From Variovorax boronicumulans (lineage in GTDB: Bacteria > Pseudomonadota > Gammaproteobacteria > Burkholderiales > Burkholderiaceae_C), in assembly GCF_007677875.1 (NCBI RefSeq), contig NZ_VEDO01000004.1:1-64000 (forward strand): 64,000 nucleotides of DNA, given 5' to 3'. The notes under the pieces are model-generated. The model was not told the origin of the DNA and did no database searches. It was given only the letters and a program-made list of their open reading frames with translations. Below are positions 10,489 through 19,456 of the stretch, in pieces (position 1 is the first letter of the stretch; each line of letters begins with the position of its first letter). A program made the translations under genes and the position numbers.

Positions 10489-11079
10489 TCAAGCCGGACG
10501 GGCGATGCCCAGCGTCAGCACCAGCAGCGCACTGGCGCTCAGCCAGGAGGCCAGCACGCGCACGCCGACGCGCGCCCATGGCTTGTGCAGCGGATGCACG
10601 GCACCAGCCAGGCAGGCCGTGCACAGCGTGGCGCCCACGAAGGTGCCGACCAGCGCTGCCGCGCGTTGCGCAGGTGCCATGCCATCGGGCGCAGAGCCCA
10701 GGCCCACGGCCAGGCCGGCCAGGGCCGCCAGCGGCACCAGCGCCCAGGTGGGCCAGGGGCGCGCGAGCACCACGCCCAGGCCCAGCACCACACCCAGGGC
10801 CAGCAACCAGGGATCGGGCTCGGGCAGACCCTGCAGCCGCAGGCTCAGCCACAGGCCCAGCACCAGCGCTGCCGCCAGCGCGCCCATGGCCGGGCGGCTG
10901 GCCCCCACGCCGCGCTGGCCGAGCAGCAGGCCCAGGGCGACCAGCGCGATCAGATGGGCCGGGCTGATGAAAGGGTGCAGCACGCCGCTGTAGAACGCGC
11001 CGACGCCCTTGATCTCGCCGTGCGCCCAGGCGGTGCTGGCCGAGCCGGCGGCGGCGGCCACACCGACGCGCCGCGCCAT
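10489..11079 (-). CDS. HupE/UreJ-family nickel/cobalt permease, second copy
   Basis: A 196-residue membrane protein with about six helices and a cleavable signal ending in AWA, followed by HGEIKGVGAFYSGVLHPFISPAHLIALVALG. The His-containing first-helix motif (LHPFISPAHLIAL) is the HupE/UreJ signature. It is more divergent than the neighbouring copy: the expected GxDH segment reads SPAH. The start ATG is 12 bases downstream of the stop of the first hupE gene, so the pair is probably co-translated and may form a two-subunit permease. That is inference. Confidence 0.8.
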   Translation of the reverse strand: MARRVGVAAAAGSASTAWAHGEIKGVGAFYSGVLHPFISPAHLIALVALGLLLGQRGVGASRPAMGALAAALVLGLWLSLRLQGLPEPDPWLLALGVVLGLGVVLARPWPTWALVPLAALAGLAVGLGSAPDGMAPAQRAAALVGTFVGATLCTACLAGAVHPLHKPWARVGVRVLASWLSASALLVLTLGIARPA

Positions 11080-11090
11080 GCGGCACCAGC

Positions 11091-11678
11091 TCACATGGCG
11101 CCCTGTAGAAAGAACAGGCCGACCACCGAGATCGCACCACCCGCGGCGCGCACGGCGACCCGGCCGGCCGGCGACCGCACGAGGGCGCCGAAGCCGATGC
11201 CGGCCAGGTGCAGCAGACCGGTGGCGACGACGAAGCCCAGGCTGTAGACCAGCGGGCTGCTCTCGTGCGGCAGCTCCGTGCCGTGGGCATGGCCGTGGAA
11301 CACCGCGAACACGGCCACCAGCAGGCCGGCGACCCACAGCGGCGGGCGCACGGCGAACGCCACCATGCCGCCCAGCAGCACGGCCGACAGCGCGATGCCG
11401 AGCTCCACGCCGGGCACGGGAATGCCCAGCACGCCCAGCACGCCGCCCATGGCCATCACGAGCGGAAACACCACGGGCAGCACCCACAGCGCCGGCGCGC
11501 CCAGGAACGCGCCCCACAGGCCCACGGCGACCATCGCGACCACATGGTCCGGGCCCAGCAGCGGGTGCATGAAGCCGGCGGCAAAGCCGCCGCCCAGGTG
11601 TTCGGTCGAATGGGCGAAGGCGGGCAGCGCGGCGAACGCGATCAGCAGGCAGAAGAGGGAGCGGGCAATCGGGGGCAT
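11091..11678 (-). CDS. HupE/UreJ-family nickel/cobalt permease, first copy
   Basis: A 195-residue inner-membrane permease. A signal peptide ends at AFAHSTEH, followed by the classic HupE motif FMHPLLGPDHVVAMVAVGLWG and a later FHGHAHGTELP segment. Both are rich in His/Asp residues known in this family to bind Ni2+ or Co2+. It lies directly upstream of a second, diverged copy and downstream of an unrelated HNH-like gene, all on the minus strand. Family members transport nickel for hydrogenase or urease, or cobalt for B12. No such enzyme is encoded in the window. Confidence 0.88.
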   Translation of the reverse strand: MPPIARSLFCLLIAFAALPAFAHSTEHLGGGFAAGFMHPLLGPDHVVAMVAVGLWGAFLGAPALWVLPVVFPLVMAMGGVLGVLGIPVPGVELGIALSAVLLGGMVAFAVRPPLWVAGLLVAVFAVFHGHAHGTELPHESSPLVYSLGFVVATGLLHLAGIGFGALVRSPAGRVAVRAAGGAISVVGLFFLQGAM

Positions 11679-11708
11679 GGTCGTCAGCGGAAAAAGAACC
11701 GGCGGACT

Positions 11709-12692
11709 CTAGGGCGCGTCCGTGACAAGCCGTTGACGCTCGGGCACTGCGGTGGCGTGGTAGCCCCGGCTTGGTAACCGCCAGGCCTGCAGCCGCTGCG
11801 CCGTCTCGCGCCGCGCGCCGGCCAGCTGGCCGGCGATGCGCGCCGCACAGGCCCAGCCGGGGGCGTCAAGTGTGTCCCGCCATGCCTGCAGGGCCGGCAT
11901 CAGGCCGGGCTGCAGCCAGACGTCCCAGCATTCGGCCTCGGCCGGCAGCCGTTTGAGGCCTTCGTGCACGGCGTCGGCCAGCGTGCGCAGGCGCAGCATG
12001 GCGCGCTCGGTGCGGCAGGCCGGGCGGAAGTCGCGCACCAACCGGTTCTTGCCGTCCGGGCGCTCGGACTGCAGCGTCAGCAGCCGCTGGATCTGCTGCA
12101 GCGCGAGCCGCGTGGAGCGGCAGGGCAGCGGTGCGCACAGCGGCAGCGCGGGCGCGGCGCCGTGGCGCGTGGCGTAGGCCGGGCCCAGCATCAGCGTGGC
12201 CAGGCGCAGCCATTCGTGCGGCGCCAGGCCGGCCGTGGCATGCGGCAGGCCGGCCAGCACCAGCACCTCGTCGAAGCTGCGCGCGCCCTTGGCACGGTTG
12301 GCCCGCGCGCTCATCACCGCCAGGTTGCTGGCAGCGTAGGCGGCGTCGTTGTTGAGCCGATCGATGGACCAGTCGGTGTCCAGCTGCTCGCCGTGGGTCA
12401 GTTCGGCGCGTGTGACGGGGCAGTGCGTGATGTCGAGCGCGCGCAGCAGCGCGGGCGTGACCTCGTCGTCGACGATGCGGCCACGGCGCCAGGCGTTCAA
12501 GCGCAGCTGCAGCCACTTGCGCACGAAGCGGTCGGGCGTGCCGCGGGCCAGACGCGCGTGGGCCGCGGCGTCCATGCCCTCGCGCACTGGCTGCGGCCAG
12601 CCGCTCTGGCGCTCCCAGCGGGTGCGGGTGTGGATGTCGTGGCCGAGCCTGCGCCCGGCCTCGGCGAGGTCGTGTTCGGTGGTGTGCGTCAT
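11709..12692 (-). CDS. Unknown protein with HNH-nuclease-like motif
   Basis: A 327-residue protein without signal peptide or membrane helix; the function is not recognised. The middle holds CPVTRAELT, then WSIDRLNNDAAYAASNLAVMSARANRAKG (quoted in two parts: WSIDRLNNDAAYAASNLAVM and SARANRAKG). The pattern Cys-Pro...Asp-Arg-x-Asn-Asn-Asp...Tyr...Asn-Leu...Asn-x-Ala-Lys-Gly resembles the beta-beta-alpha metal finger of HNH endonucleases, although the canonical His residues are not all obvious. The rest is Arg/Leu-rich and predicted helical. The start MTHTTEHD is the first plausible one after the upstream gene; a 199-base gap precedes it. It sits, co-oriented, inside the nickel/cobalt locus, where a nuclease has no evident job. 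Confidence 0.6.
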   Translation of the reverse strand: MTHTTEHDLAEAGRRLGHDIHTRTRWERQSGWPQPVREGMDAAAHARLARGTPDRFVRKWLQLRLNAWRRGRIVDDEVTPALLRALDITHCPVTRAELTHGEQLDTDWSIDRLNNDAAYAASNLAVMSARANRAKGARSFDEVLVLAGLPHATAGLAPHEWLRLATLMLGPAYATRHGAAPALPLCAPLPCRSTRLALQQIQRLLTLQSERPDGKNRLVRDFRPACRTERAMLRLRTLADAVHEGLKRLPAEAECWDVWLQPGLMPALQAWRDTLDAPGWACAARIAGQLAGARRETAQRLQAWRLPSRGYHATAVPERQRLVTDAP

Positions 12693-12891
12693 GGCAGATC
12701 CTGCTTGCCCCGTCCAGCGGACGCGCGGGTCCACGGGACAGTGCTGGCTGACGGGAGGCCGGGCGTGCGCCGCAACCGGACTGAGGCGGCGCGCGGGCCG
12801 CTGGCAAGGCGACGGCGCGCTGCGCCCCGACGCCGTCGCCGGACGCAAGGCCGCTTCGCCGTTGGGGCCTGCACCGGGCAGGCCGCAGGAT

Positions 12892-13482
12892 CTAGCCGCG
12901 TGGGGGCCGTTCGGAGGGGGCCGGCACATGGCTGCGCCAGCGCACGGCGGCCTGCGGTGGCCACCGCAGAGCGCTTGCTGCCGGCAGCGGCATGCGCAGT
13001 TCGGCCGCGAGCGCGAACGGCATCGCCATGCCGCCGGCCGCGGCATGGGCAGCGCCCTGGCCATCGTCTCGCGCGCCGACGGTCACCACGCCCGCGTGGT
13101 CCGGTCCGTGGTGGTGGCGCTCGAACAGACCGTGGTGGTGGGGGTGTGCGCCCACGCCGTGGGCATGGCCGCCTGCGGCAGGCCGCAGTTTGGCCTGCAG
13201 GCGCAGGGTGTCGATCAGCCGCGCGGTCTGCGGGCCGACCAGGGTTTGCAGCTGGCGGCCGACCAGCTCCGCCCAGCCGCCGTCTGCCGGGGTGTCGGCC
13301 AGGGCTTCGTGCCGGTGGTCGGGGCCGAGGATGCGCACCAGCGCGCTGCCCAGGCCGTACAGCGGCACGGTCAGCAGCAGCAAGGCGACCACGGCCTGGC
13401 GCAGGGCCGCGGGCAGTTGCAGAAGGAGGCGTGGTGGCGTCACGGCGGGGATTCCGGCGCCAAAGCGCACGGAAGCTGCCAT
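12892..13482 (-). CDS. His-rich membrane-anchored protein of the Ni/Co locus
   Basis: A 196-residue protein of unknown family. An N-terminal hydrophobic helix (LPAALRQAVVALLLLTVPLYGLGSALV, about residues 21-47) precedes a soluble part. The segment GGHAHGVGAHPHHHGLFERHHHGPDHAG packs ten His residues into 28 positions and should bind divalent metal. A Pro/Arg-rich tail follows. It lies 35 bases after the CbiO gene and is probably co-transcribed. Metal buffering or delivery to the neighbouring transporter is an inference from composition and context. It may take the place of CbiN or NikN, which is missing from this locus, but no sequence similarity to CbiN is claimed. Confidence 0.65.
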   Translation of the reverse strand: MAASVRFGAGIPAVTPPRLLLQLPAALRQAVVALLLLTVPLYGLGSALVRILGPDHRHEALADTPADGGWAELVGRQLQTLVGPQTARLIDTLRLQAKLRPAAGGHAHGVGAHPHHHGLFERHHHGPDHAGVVTVGARDDGQGAAHAAAGGMAMPFALAAELRMPLPAASALRWPPQAAVRWRSHVPAPSERPPRG

Positions 13483-13517
13483 TGTTCGCGGCCGTGTGAA
13501 ACGCCGATGACAGTGGT

Positions 13518-14228
13518 TCAGGCGAGGTCGGCGCGGGCCAGCAGGCCGGCGTCCGCCAAGGCCACGTCCAACGGCCCGTCGTAAGCCAGCCCGCCGCCGG
13601 CCAGCACCAGCGCGCGCCGGCCCAGCTGCGGCGCGCTGGCCAGCTGGTGCGTGCTCGTGATCACGGTGGCCGGGCTCTGCGCCAGCCAGTCCAGCAGCCA
13701 GCCCGCCGTGCGCGGATCCAGGTGGGCCAGCGGCTCGTCCAGCAGCAACAGGCGCGGCTCCATGACGAGCACGCAGGCCAGCGCCAGGCGTTGCTTCTCG
13801 CCGCCCGAGAGCAGGAAGGGCGGCTTGTCCAGCAGGTGGGCGATGCGCAGCCTGGCTGCCCAGTCGGCGATGCGCGCTTCGGCATCGGCCAGCCTCAGGC
13901 GGCGCGGGCCGTAGCCGATCTCGTCGCGCACCGTGGGGTTGAAGAGCATGGTCTCGGGGTGCTGGAACAGCAGCCCCACTTCGCGGCGGAAGCGCCGGGC
14001 CCAATCGGTGCGGCGTGCGCGCGCCGGCGTCACGGTCTCGCCCGCGTAGCGGTAGCTGCCAGCGCGGGGGAAGACCAGTGCGTCGAGCAGCTGCAGCAAT
14101 GTGGACTTGCCACCACCGTTGGCGCCCAGCAGCACGAGCTTTTCGCCCGCGGCGACGCGCAGCGACAGGCCCGACCAGAGCGGCGGTGCCTCGGGCCAGC
14201 CGAAGGCCACGCCCTCCAGCTCAATCAT
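13518..14228 (-). CDS. cbiO: ECF transporter ATPase, CbiO/NikO type
   Basis: A 236-residue ATP-binding subunit of an energy-coupling-factor metal transporter. Walker A is GANGGGKST, the Q-loop lies in LLFQHPETMLFNPTV (the HPxxxLF-NPTV pattern typical of ECF ATPases), the signature is LSGGEKQRLALA, Walker B is LLLLDEPLAHLD and the switch His is in STHQL. The gene overlaps the stop of cbiQ by eight bases. With only one ATPase gene, it should act as a homodimer. It hydrolyses ATP in the cytoplasm to drive Ni2+ or Co2+ import through CbiM. Confidence 0.92.
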   Translation of the reverse strand: MIELEGVAFGWPEAPPLWSGLSLRVAAGEKLVLLGANGGGKSTLLQLLDALVFPRAGSYRYAGETVTPARARRTDWARRFRREVGLLFQHPETMLFNPTVRDEIGYGPRRLRLADAEARIADWAARLRIAHLLDKPPFLLSGGEKQRLALACVLVMEPRLLLLDEPLAHLDPRTAGWLLDWLAQSPATVITSTHQLASAPQLGRRALVLAGGGLAYDGPLDVALADAGLLARADLA

Positions 14229-14781
14229 CGAAACCGCCGCGCGCGCGCACCGCCATGGCCGAGGCCTGGGCGCCGGCCACGGCCTGGTCCAGCAGGTGGC
14301 CGGCCGTGGCCGCGCCGTGCTGCGCCCTTGCGCGCAGGCCGCCATTGCCTGCCGTGCGGCTGCGAAAAGCCAGGCCGTGCGCGCGCACCAGGCGGGCGAA
14401 CACCTGGGCCTGGCCGGCCGCCAGCGTGGCCATGAACTGCAGCGTGGGCGCGAAGGCCAGCGCCTGCAGCACGTTGACCCGCGCCACGAAGGCGAAGCCG
14501 AGCAGCACCAGCAGCAGCACGCGCAGGTTCATCACCAGCAGCGGCTCGGCCAGTGGCACCAGCGGACGGCCTTGCAGCAGCGCCTGCAGCAGCAGGCCGC
14601 TGCTCACGGCCAGGTTGAAGGCCAGCACCGCCAGCAGGCTGCGGCGCAGCAACGGCCAGCGCCGCGGGCCGGCCAGCCACAGCGCCAGCAGCAGGCCCGC
14701 CGCCAGCGCGCGCGCGTCGTGCACCAGGCCCGCGCCCAGCACGGCCAGCAGATAGGCGGCGAACCAGCGCGCCGGGGTCAT
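14221..14781 (-). CDS. cbiQ: ECF transporter membrane subunit, CbiQ/NikQ type
   Basis: A 186-residue integral membrane protein with about five hydrophobic helices. The cytoplasmic coupling region AQVFARLVRAHGLAFRSRTAG resembles the Ala-Arg-Gly coupling segments of T components. It is shorter than most CbiQ proteins (about 220-270). Its ATG overlaps the CbiM stop by four bases and its stop overlaps the cbiO start by eight, so the three subunits are translationally coupled. The identification rests mainly on hydrophobicity plus position between CbiM and CbiO. Confidence 0.82.
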   Translation of the reverse strand: MTPARWFAAYLLAVLGAGLVHDARALAAGLLLALWLAGPRRWPLLRRSLLAVLAFNLAVSSGLLLQALLQGRPLVPLAEPLLVMNLRVLLLVLLGFAFVARVNVLQALAFAPTLQFMATLAAGQAQVFARLVRAHGLAFRSRTAGNGGLRARAQHGAATAGHLLDQAVAGAQASAMAVRARGGFDD

Positions 14782-15422
14782 GTGAACTGCCAGCGCCGCG
14801 CCCTGGCGGCGCGCCAGACCAGCAGCGTCAATGCACCCTCGGCCAGGCCCAGCAAAGCGTGCGGCGCGAGGATGGCCGGCAGGACCACGGCCGGCCCGAA
14901 CGGGAAGAACAGGGGCGTGCCGTCGGCGCGTTGCGCCAGCCAGGGCTGCAGGCCCAGGACCAGCCCCACCAGCGCCGCCGACACCATGACGGAGCACCAG
15001 GTGGCCAGCAGCACGGCGGCGTCCTCGTGCCAGGCGCGCAGCGCGCGGAACACGACCAGGGCGACCAGCGCCCCTGCGCCGCCGATGGCCAGGGCATTGA
15101 CGGGTAGGGCCGTGATGCCGCCGGCACCGAACAGCAGGGACTGCAGCAACAGCACCAGGCTGTAGCCCAGAAAGGCCAGCCGCGCCCCAAACAACAGGGC
15201 CAGCAGGGCCACGCCGACGGCATGGACCGAGGTGCCGCCGGGCAGGGGCAGCATCACCAGTCCCATGGCGTAGACCAGGGCCGTCAGCGCAGCCAGGCGC
15301 GGCACCAGGTGCTCGTCCAGCTGCGCGCGCAGGCCGCGGCCGGCCGCCCACCAGGCCACGGCCGCCACCGCATAGGCCGGCAGGTAGGTCTGGGGCGACA
15401 GGAATCCGTCGGGGATGTGCAT
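14778..15422 (-). CDS. cbiM: ECF transporter substrate-binding membrane subunit, CbiM/NikM
   Basis: A 214-residue S component. It begins MHIPDGFLSP, where the N-terminal Met-His forms the metal-binding site in known CbiM/NikM proteins. The second conserved segment, LPLPGGTSVHAVGVALLALLFG, supplies another metal-ligand His. Seven hydrophobic helices are expected. The start is certain because the exposed Met-His end is functional in the family, and the ATG overlaps the preceding stop (TGATG). The sequence does not by itself separate nickel from cobalt specificity. The accompanying NikL-like and DUF4198 (NikK-like) genes resemble NikKMLQO nickel systems. Confidence 0.93.
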   Translation of the reverse strand: MHIPDGFLSPQTYLPAYAVAAVAWWAAGRGLRAQLDEHLVPRLAALTALVYAMGLVMLPLPGGTSVHAVGVALLALLFGARLAFLGYSLVLLLQSLLFGAGGITALPVNALAIGGAGALVALVVFRALRAWHEDAAVLLATWCSVMVSAALVGLVLGLQPWLAQRADGTPLFFPFGPAVVLPAILAPHALLGLAEGALTLLVWRAARARRWQFT

Positions 15423-15919
15423 CAGCGCGGTGGGCGACGCAGCAGGCGCCGGCCGAGCAGGCCCAGGCCCAGGATCAGGCACACGCCCGCGAGCACGCGC
15501 TCCCAGTCGGGCAGCGCTGGCGCGGGCGGCTCGGCAACCGCGGCCGGAACGCCGTCGTGCTGCGGGACGGCCAGCGCGGTCTCGATGCCGTGGCCGTCGG
15601 CCGCATAGGCGCGCAGTCGCCAGCCGGTGGAGGCGGCACCGGTGCCCGGCAGCAGCACCAGGCGCCCCGCGCCGTCGGTGAGCCCGGTCTGCACGGGCTC
15701 CTTGCCCTCGCCGCGGAACAGTTCGTAGCGTTCGAAGGCGAAGGGCTCGCCGTCGGTGAAGCGCAGCGCGACGACGATGGCCTCGCCGACCTGCACCTCG
15801 TGCCGCAGCGCATGCGACCAGGCCGTGCCTGCGCAGGCCCAGGCGACGAGCGCGCAGGGGGCGGCGCGGACAGCCGCGCTGGCCCGCCACCCTCTCGAAT
15901 CCATGCGTCCTTCAACCAT
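15422..15919 (-). CDS. NikL-like periplasmic/membrane component of the ECF metal transporter
   Basis: A 165-residue protein with a signal peptide ending near TAWSHA, a compact beta-rich periplasmic domain (ALRFTDGEPFAFERYELFRG, DGAGRLVLLPGT) and a C-terminal membrane helix (VLAGVCLILGLGLLGRRLL). This layout fits NikL, the extra component of NikKMLQO systems. A second in-frame ATG at 15904 (MDSRGW) is possible. It has GAAGGA only three bases away, while the ATG at 15919 has AGGA at about ten bases; neither is ideal. It is the first gene of the cbi operon, and a 25-base palindrome covers its start region. Confidence 0.75.
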   Translation of the reverse strand: MVEGRMDSRGWRASAAVRAAPCALVAWACAGTAWSHALRHEVQVGEAIVVALRFTDGEPFAFERYELFRGEGKEPVQTGLTDGAGRLVLLPGTGAASTGWRLRAYAADGHGIETALAVPQHDGVPAAVAEPPAPALPDWERVLAGVCLILGLGLLGRRLLRRPPR

Positions 15920-15943
15920 AAGAGGAATTTCCTGTTCCTCTTA
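15919..15943. promoter_or_regulatory. Palindrome at the head of the Ni/Co operon, candidate operator
   Basis: TAAGAGGAA (15919-15927) and TTCCTCTTA (15935-15943) are perfect 9-base inverted arms with a 7-base spacer. The palindrome covers the first ATG candidate and its leader. It could be an operator for a metal sensor, or an mRNA hairpin hiding the ribosome-binding site. It does not match the GTATGA-type NikR operator known from enteric bacteria. Confidence 0.5.
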
Positions 15944-16000
15944 CGAGTATCGCAGCCCTGGGCCGGGCGGTGGATGCGGCGCAGGGCGGGGCGGAGGGGC

Positions 16001-17818
<1,818 letters not shown>

Positions 17819-17995
17819 GCAACCGATTCTAGGAGCGGCGCACGCGTCGCTCAGGATGAGGCCTTGCGGGAACCGTGCGCGGCATTCGTTACCCGTCGTA
17901 ACCTGTTTAACGCGCGCTGCGTCATCCATTTGCATCTTCGTGCGTCAATAGGCACATGGCCGCGGTTTGCGGCGACGCATCGAAGGAGTACGCAC

Positions 17996-18337
17996 ATGGC
18001 AAACGAGCAAGCAGGCCGCTGGATCGCCGCTGCGGCCATCGGCATGGCCGGCCTGGCGCTGGCAACGGGCGCGCAGGCGCGCGACGTGGTGTGGTCGGTG
18101 GGCGTGGGTGCGCCCGGGGCCCAGGTGATCGTGGGCAACGCGCCCGTGTATGTAGCGCCGCCGGTCTATGTGGCCCCTGCGCCACGCTATTACCAGCCGC
18201 CGCCCGTGTACTACGTACCGCCGCCGCGGGTCTACTACCAGCCGCAACCGATCTACTACGGCCCGCCGCCGCATTTCCATGGGCACCGGCATGGCCGCGG
18301 ACATGGCCATCGGCACCACGACGGCTGGCGGCGTTGA
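17996..18337 (+). CDS. Small secreted Tyr/Pro/His-rich protein
   Basis: A 113-residue protein of unknown function. A signal peptide (to about ATGAQA) is followed by a Pro/Tyr/Val repeat region (VYVAPPVYVAPAP, YYQPPPVYYVPPP, YYQPQPIYYGPPP) and a tail of His and Arg (HFHGHRHGRGHGHRHHDGWRR). A good Shine-Dalgarno AAGGAG precedes the ATG by about eight bases. Similar low-complexity exported proteins are common in Burkholderiales and are usually annotated as hypothetical. The His tail could bind metal. It is divergent from glnS and converges on crcB, leaving six bases between the stops. Confidence 0.8.
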   Translation: MANEQAGRWIAAAAIGMAGLALATGAQARDVVWSVGVGAPGAQVIVGNAPVYVAPPVYVAPAPRYYQPPPVYYVPPPRVYYQPQPIYYGPPPHFHGHRHGRGHGHRHHDGWRR

Positions 18338-18343
18338 ACGCCG

Positions 18344-18715
18344 TCAGCGCAGCACGAGCACGGTGCGCAGGCCGGCAATGGTGAGCGCCAGCGAGCCGAG
18401 CAGATGGATGGCTGCCGTGGCCAGTGCCACGCCGTAGCGTTCGTCCCGCAGCATGAGAACGACTTCGGCAGAGAAGCTGGAGAACGTCGTCAGCGCACCC
18501 AGGAATCCGGTGACGAGCGCCAGCCGCCACGCCGGGTGCAAGGCCGGTGCGGCCTCGAACACGCCGATGCACACGCCGATCAGATAGCCCCCGATCAGAT
18601 TGGCTGCCAGCGTCCCCAGCGGGATCGGGCCATGGGCGTTGAGCCACAGGGACAGGCCCCAGCGGCCCAGCGCGCCCAGGCAGGCGCCGCAACAGACGGC
18701 GATGACAGATAGCAT
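18344..18715 (-). CDS. crcB: Fluoride exporter CrcB/Fluc
   Basis: A 123-residue four-helix membrane protein that exports fluoride as a dual-topology dimer. The family signature appears as GTLAANLIGGYLIG and FLGALTTFSSFSAE, where the TTFSxF stretch holds the pore Phe and the sodium-binding Thr. The length is normal. No fluoride riboswitch was recognised upstream. Its start codon lies only a few bases from the divergent racemase-family start, so the two promoters must overlap the opposite genes. Confidence 0.93.
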   Translation of the reverse strand: MLSVIAVCCGACLGALGRWGLSLWLNAHGPIPLGTLAANLIGGYLIGVCIGVFEAAPALHPAWRLALVTGFLGALTTFSSFSAEVVLMLRDERYGVALATAAIHLLGSLALTIAGLRTVLVLR

Positions 18716-18718
18716 GGT

Positions 18719-19456
18719 GTGGTGACTCGCAACGGTTTGCCCGCCACTGTAGCCGCAGCCACCGGTTGGCTGGGCGTGGTCATGCTGGACACACGCTTTC
18801 CCCGGCCGCTTGGCGACATCGGCCATCCCGACAGCTTCGGCTGCGCCGTGCGCCAGATGCGCGTGGCGGGCGCGTGGCCGCGCGAGGTGGTCGGCTCGCC
18901 GACCGCGCTGCGGGCCATGGCGCCGGCCTTCGTGGATGCTGTGCGGGCACTGGCAGCGCAGGGCGCCTGCGCCGTGACGACAAGCTGCGGTTTCCTGGTG
19001 CTGCTGCAGGACCTGTTGCAAGCAGCCGCTCCCGTCCCCGTGCGCACTTCCAGCCTGCTGCAGCTGCCGCCCTTGCTGGACGCGGCGCAGCGGGTGGGGG
19101 TGCTGTCCATCGATGCCCAAGCGCTGACGCCATCACACCTGCGCGCGGCCGGTGTACCGTCCGCGCGCTTGCCCGATGTGCTGGTGCAGGGCGTGGCGCC
19201 GGACAGCCATTTCGTCGCCGCGATCCTGGGCAACGCCGACGCGCTGGATGCCGCGCGGGCCGAGGCCGAGGTGGTCGCCGCAGCACTGGCGCTGCAGGCC
19301 CGTGCGCCCGGATTGCGCACGCTGGTGCTCGAATGCACCAACCTGCCGCCCTATGCGGCGGCCGTGGAGGCGGCGACGGGCTGGCGCTGCCAGTCGCTGC
19401 TGGACGACCCGGTGCTGCGCGCCGCCATCACATCATCTTCTGCGGCAGCCAGGTGA
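18719..19456 (+). CDS. Aspartate/glutamate-racemase-family protein
   Basis: A 245-residue cytoplasmic protein of the Asp/Glu/hydantoin racemase superfamily. The first strand is WLGVVMLDTRFPRPLGDIG. The two catalytic-Cys regions are visible as AVTTSCGFLVLLQ and LVLECTNLPPYAAAV. The GTG at 18719 is used; GTG at 18722 or a later start before WLGVV is also possible, since no clear ribosome site decides it. Its 3' end overlaps the convergent TRAP permease gene by 29 bases. With the TRAP transporter and 5-oxoprolinase nearby, it may act on a glutamate- or hydantoin-like substrate, which is inference. Confidence 0.82.
   Translation: MVTRNGLPATVAAATGWLGVVMLDTRFPRPLGDIGHPDSFGCAVRQMRVAGAWPREVVGSPTALRAMAPAFVDAVRALAAQGACAVTTSCGFLVLLQDLLQAAAPVPVRTSSLLQLPPLLDAAQRVGVLSIDAQALTPSHLRAAGVPSARLPDVLVQGVAPDSHFVAAILGNADALDAARAEAEVVAAALALQARAPGLRTLVLECTNLPPYAAAVEAATGWRCQSLLDDPVLRAAITSSSAAAR

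Noticed and set aside
6224-10993. A very long open frame on the plus strand opposite the phospholipase D and TonB-receptor genes
   Set aside because: It has the Gln/His/Gly/Ala-rich composition typical of antisense frames in GC-rich DNA. It covers several well-supported genes on the other strand and shows no domain pattern.
12693-12891. Possible cobalamin riboswitch in the 199-base gap inside the Ni/Co locus
   Set aside because: A CACTGTCCCG stretch recalls part of the B12 element, but the B12 box and the other conserved blocks could not be found in order.
18716-18800. Possible fluoride riboswitch upstream of crcB
   Set aside because: The conserved GGNGAUGG...pseudoknot pattern is absent, and the region is shared with the divergent racemase gene.
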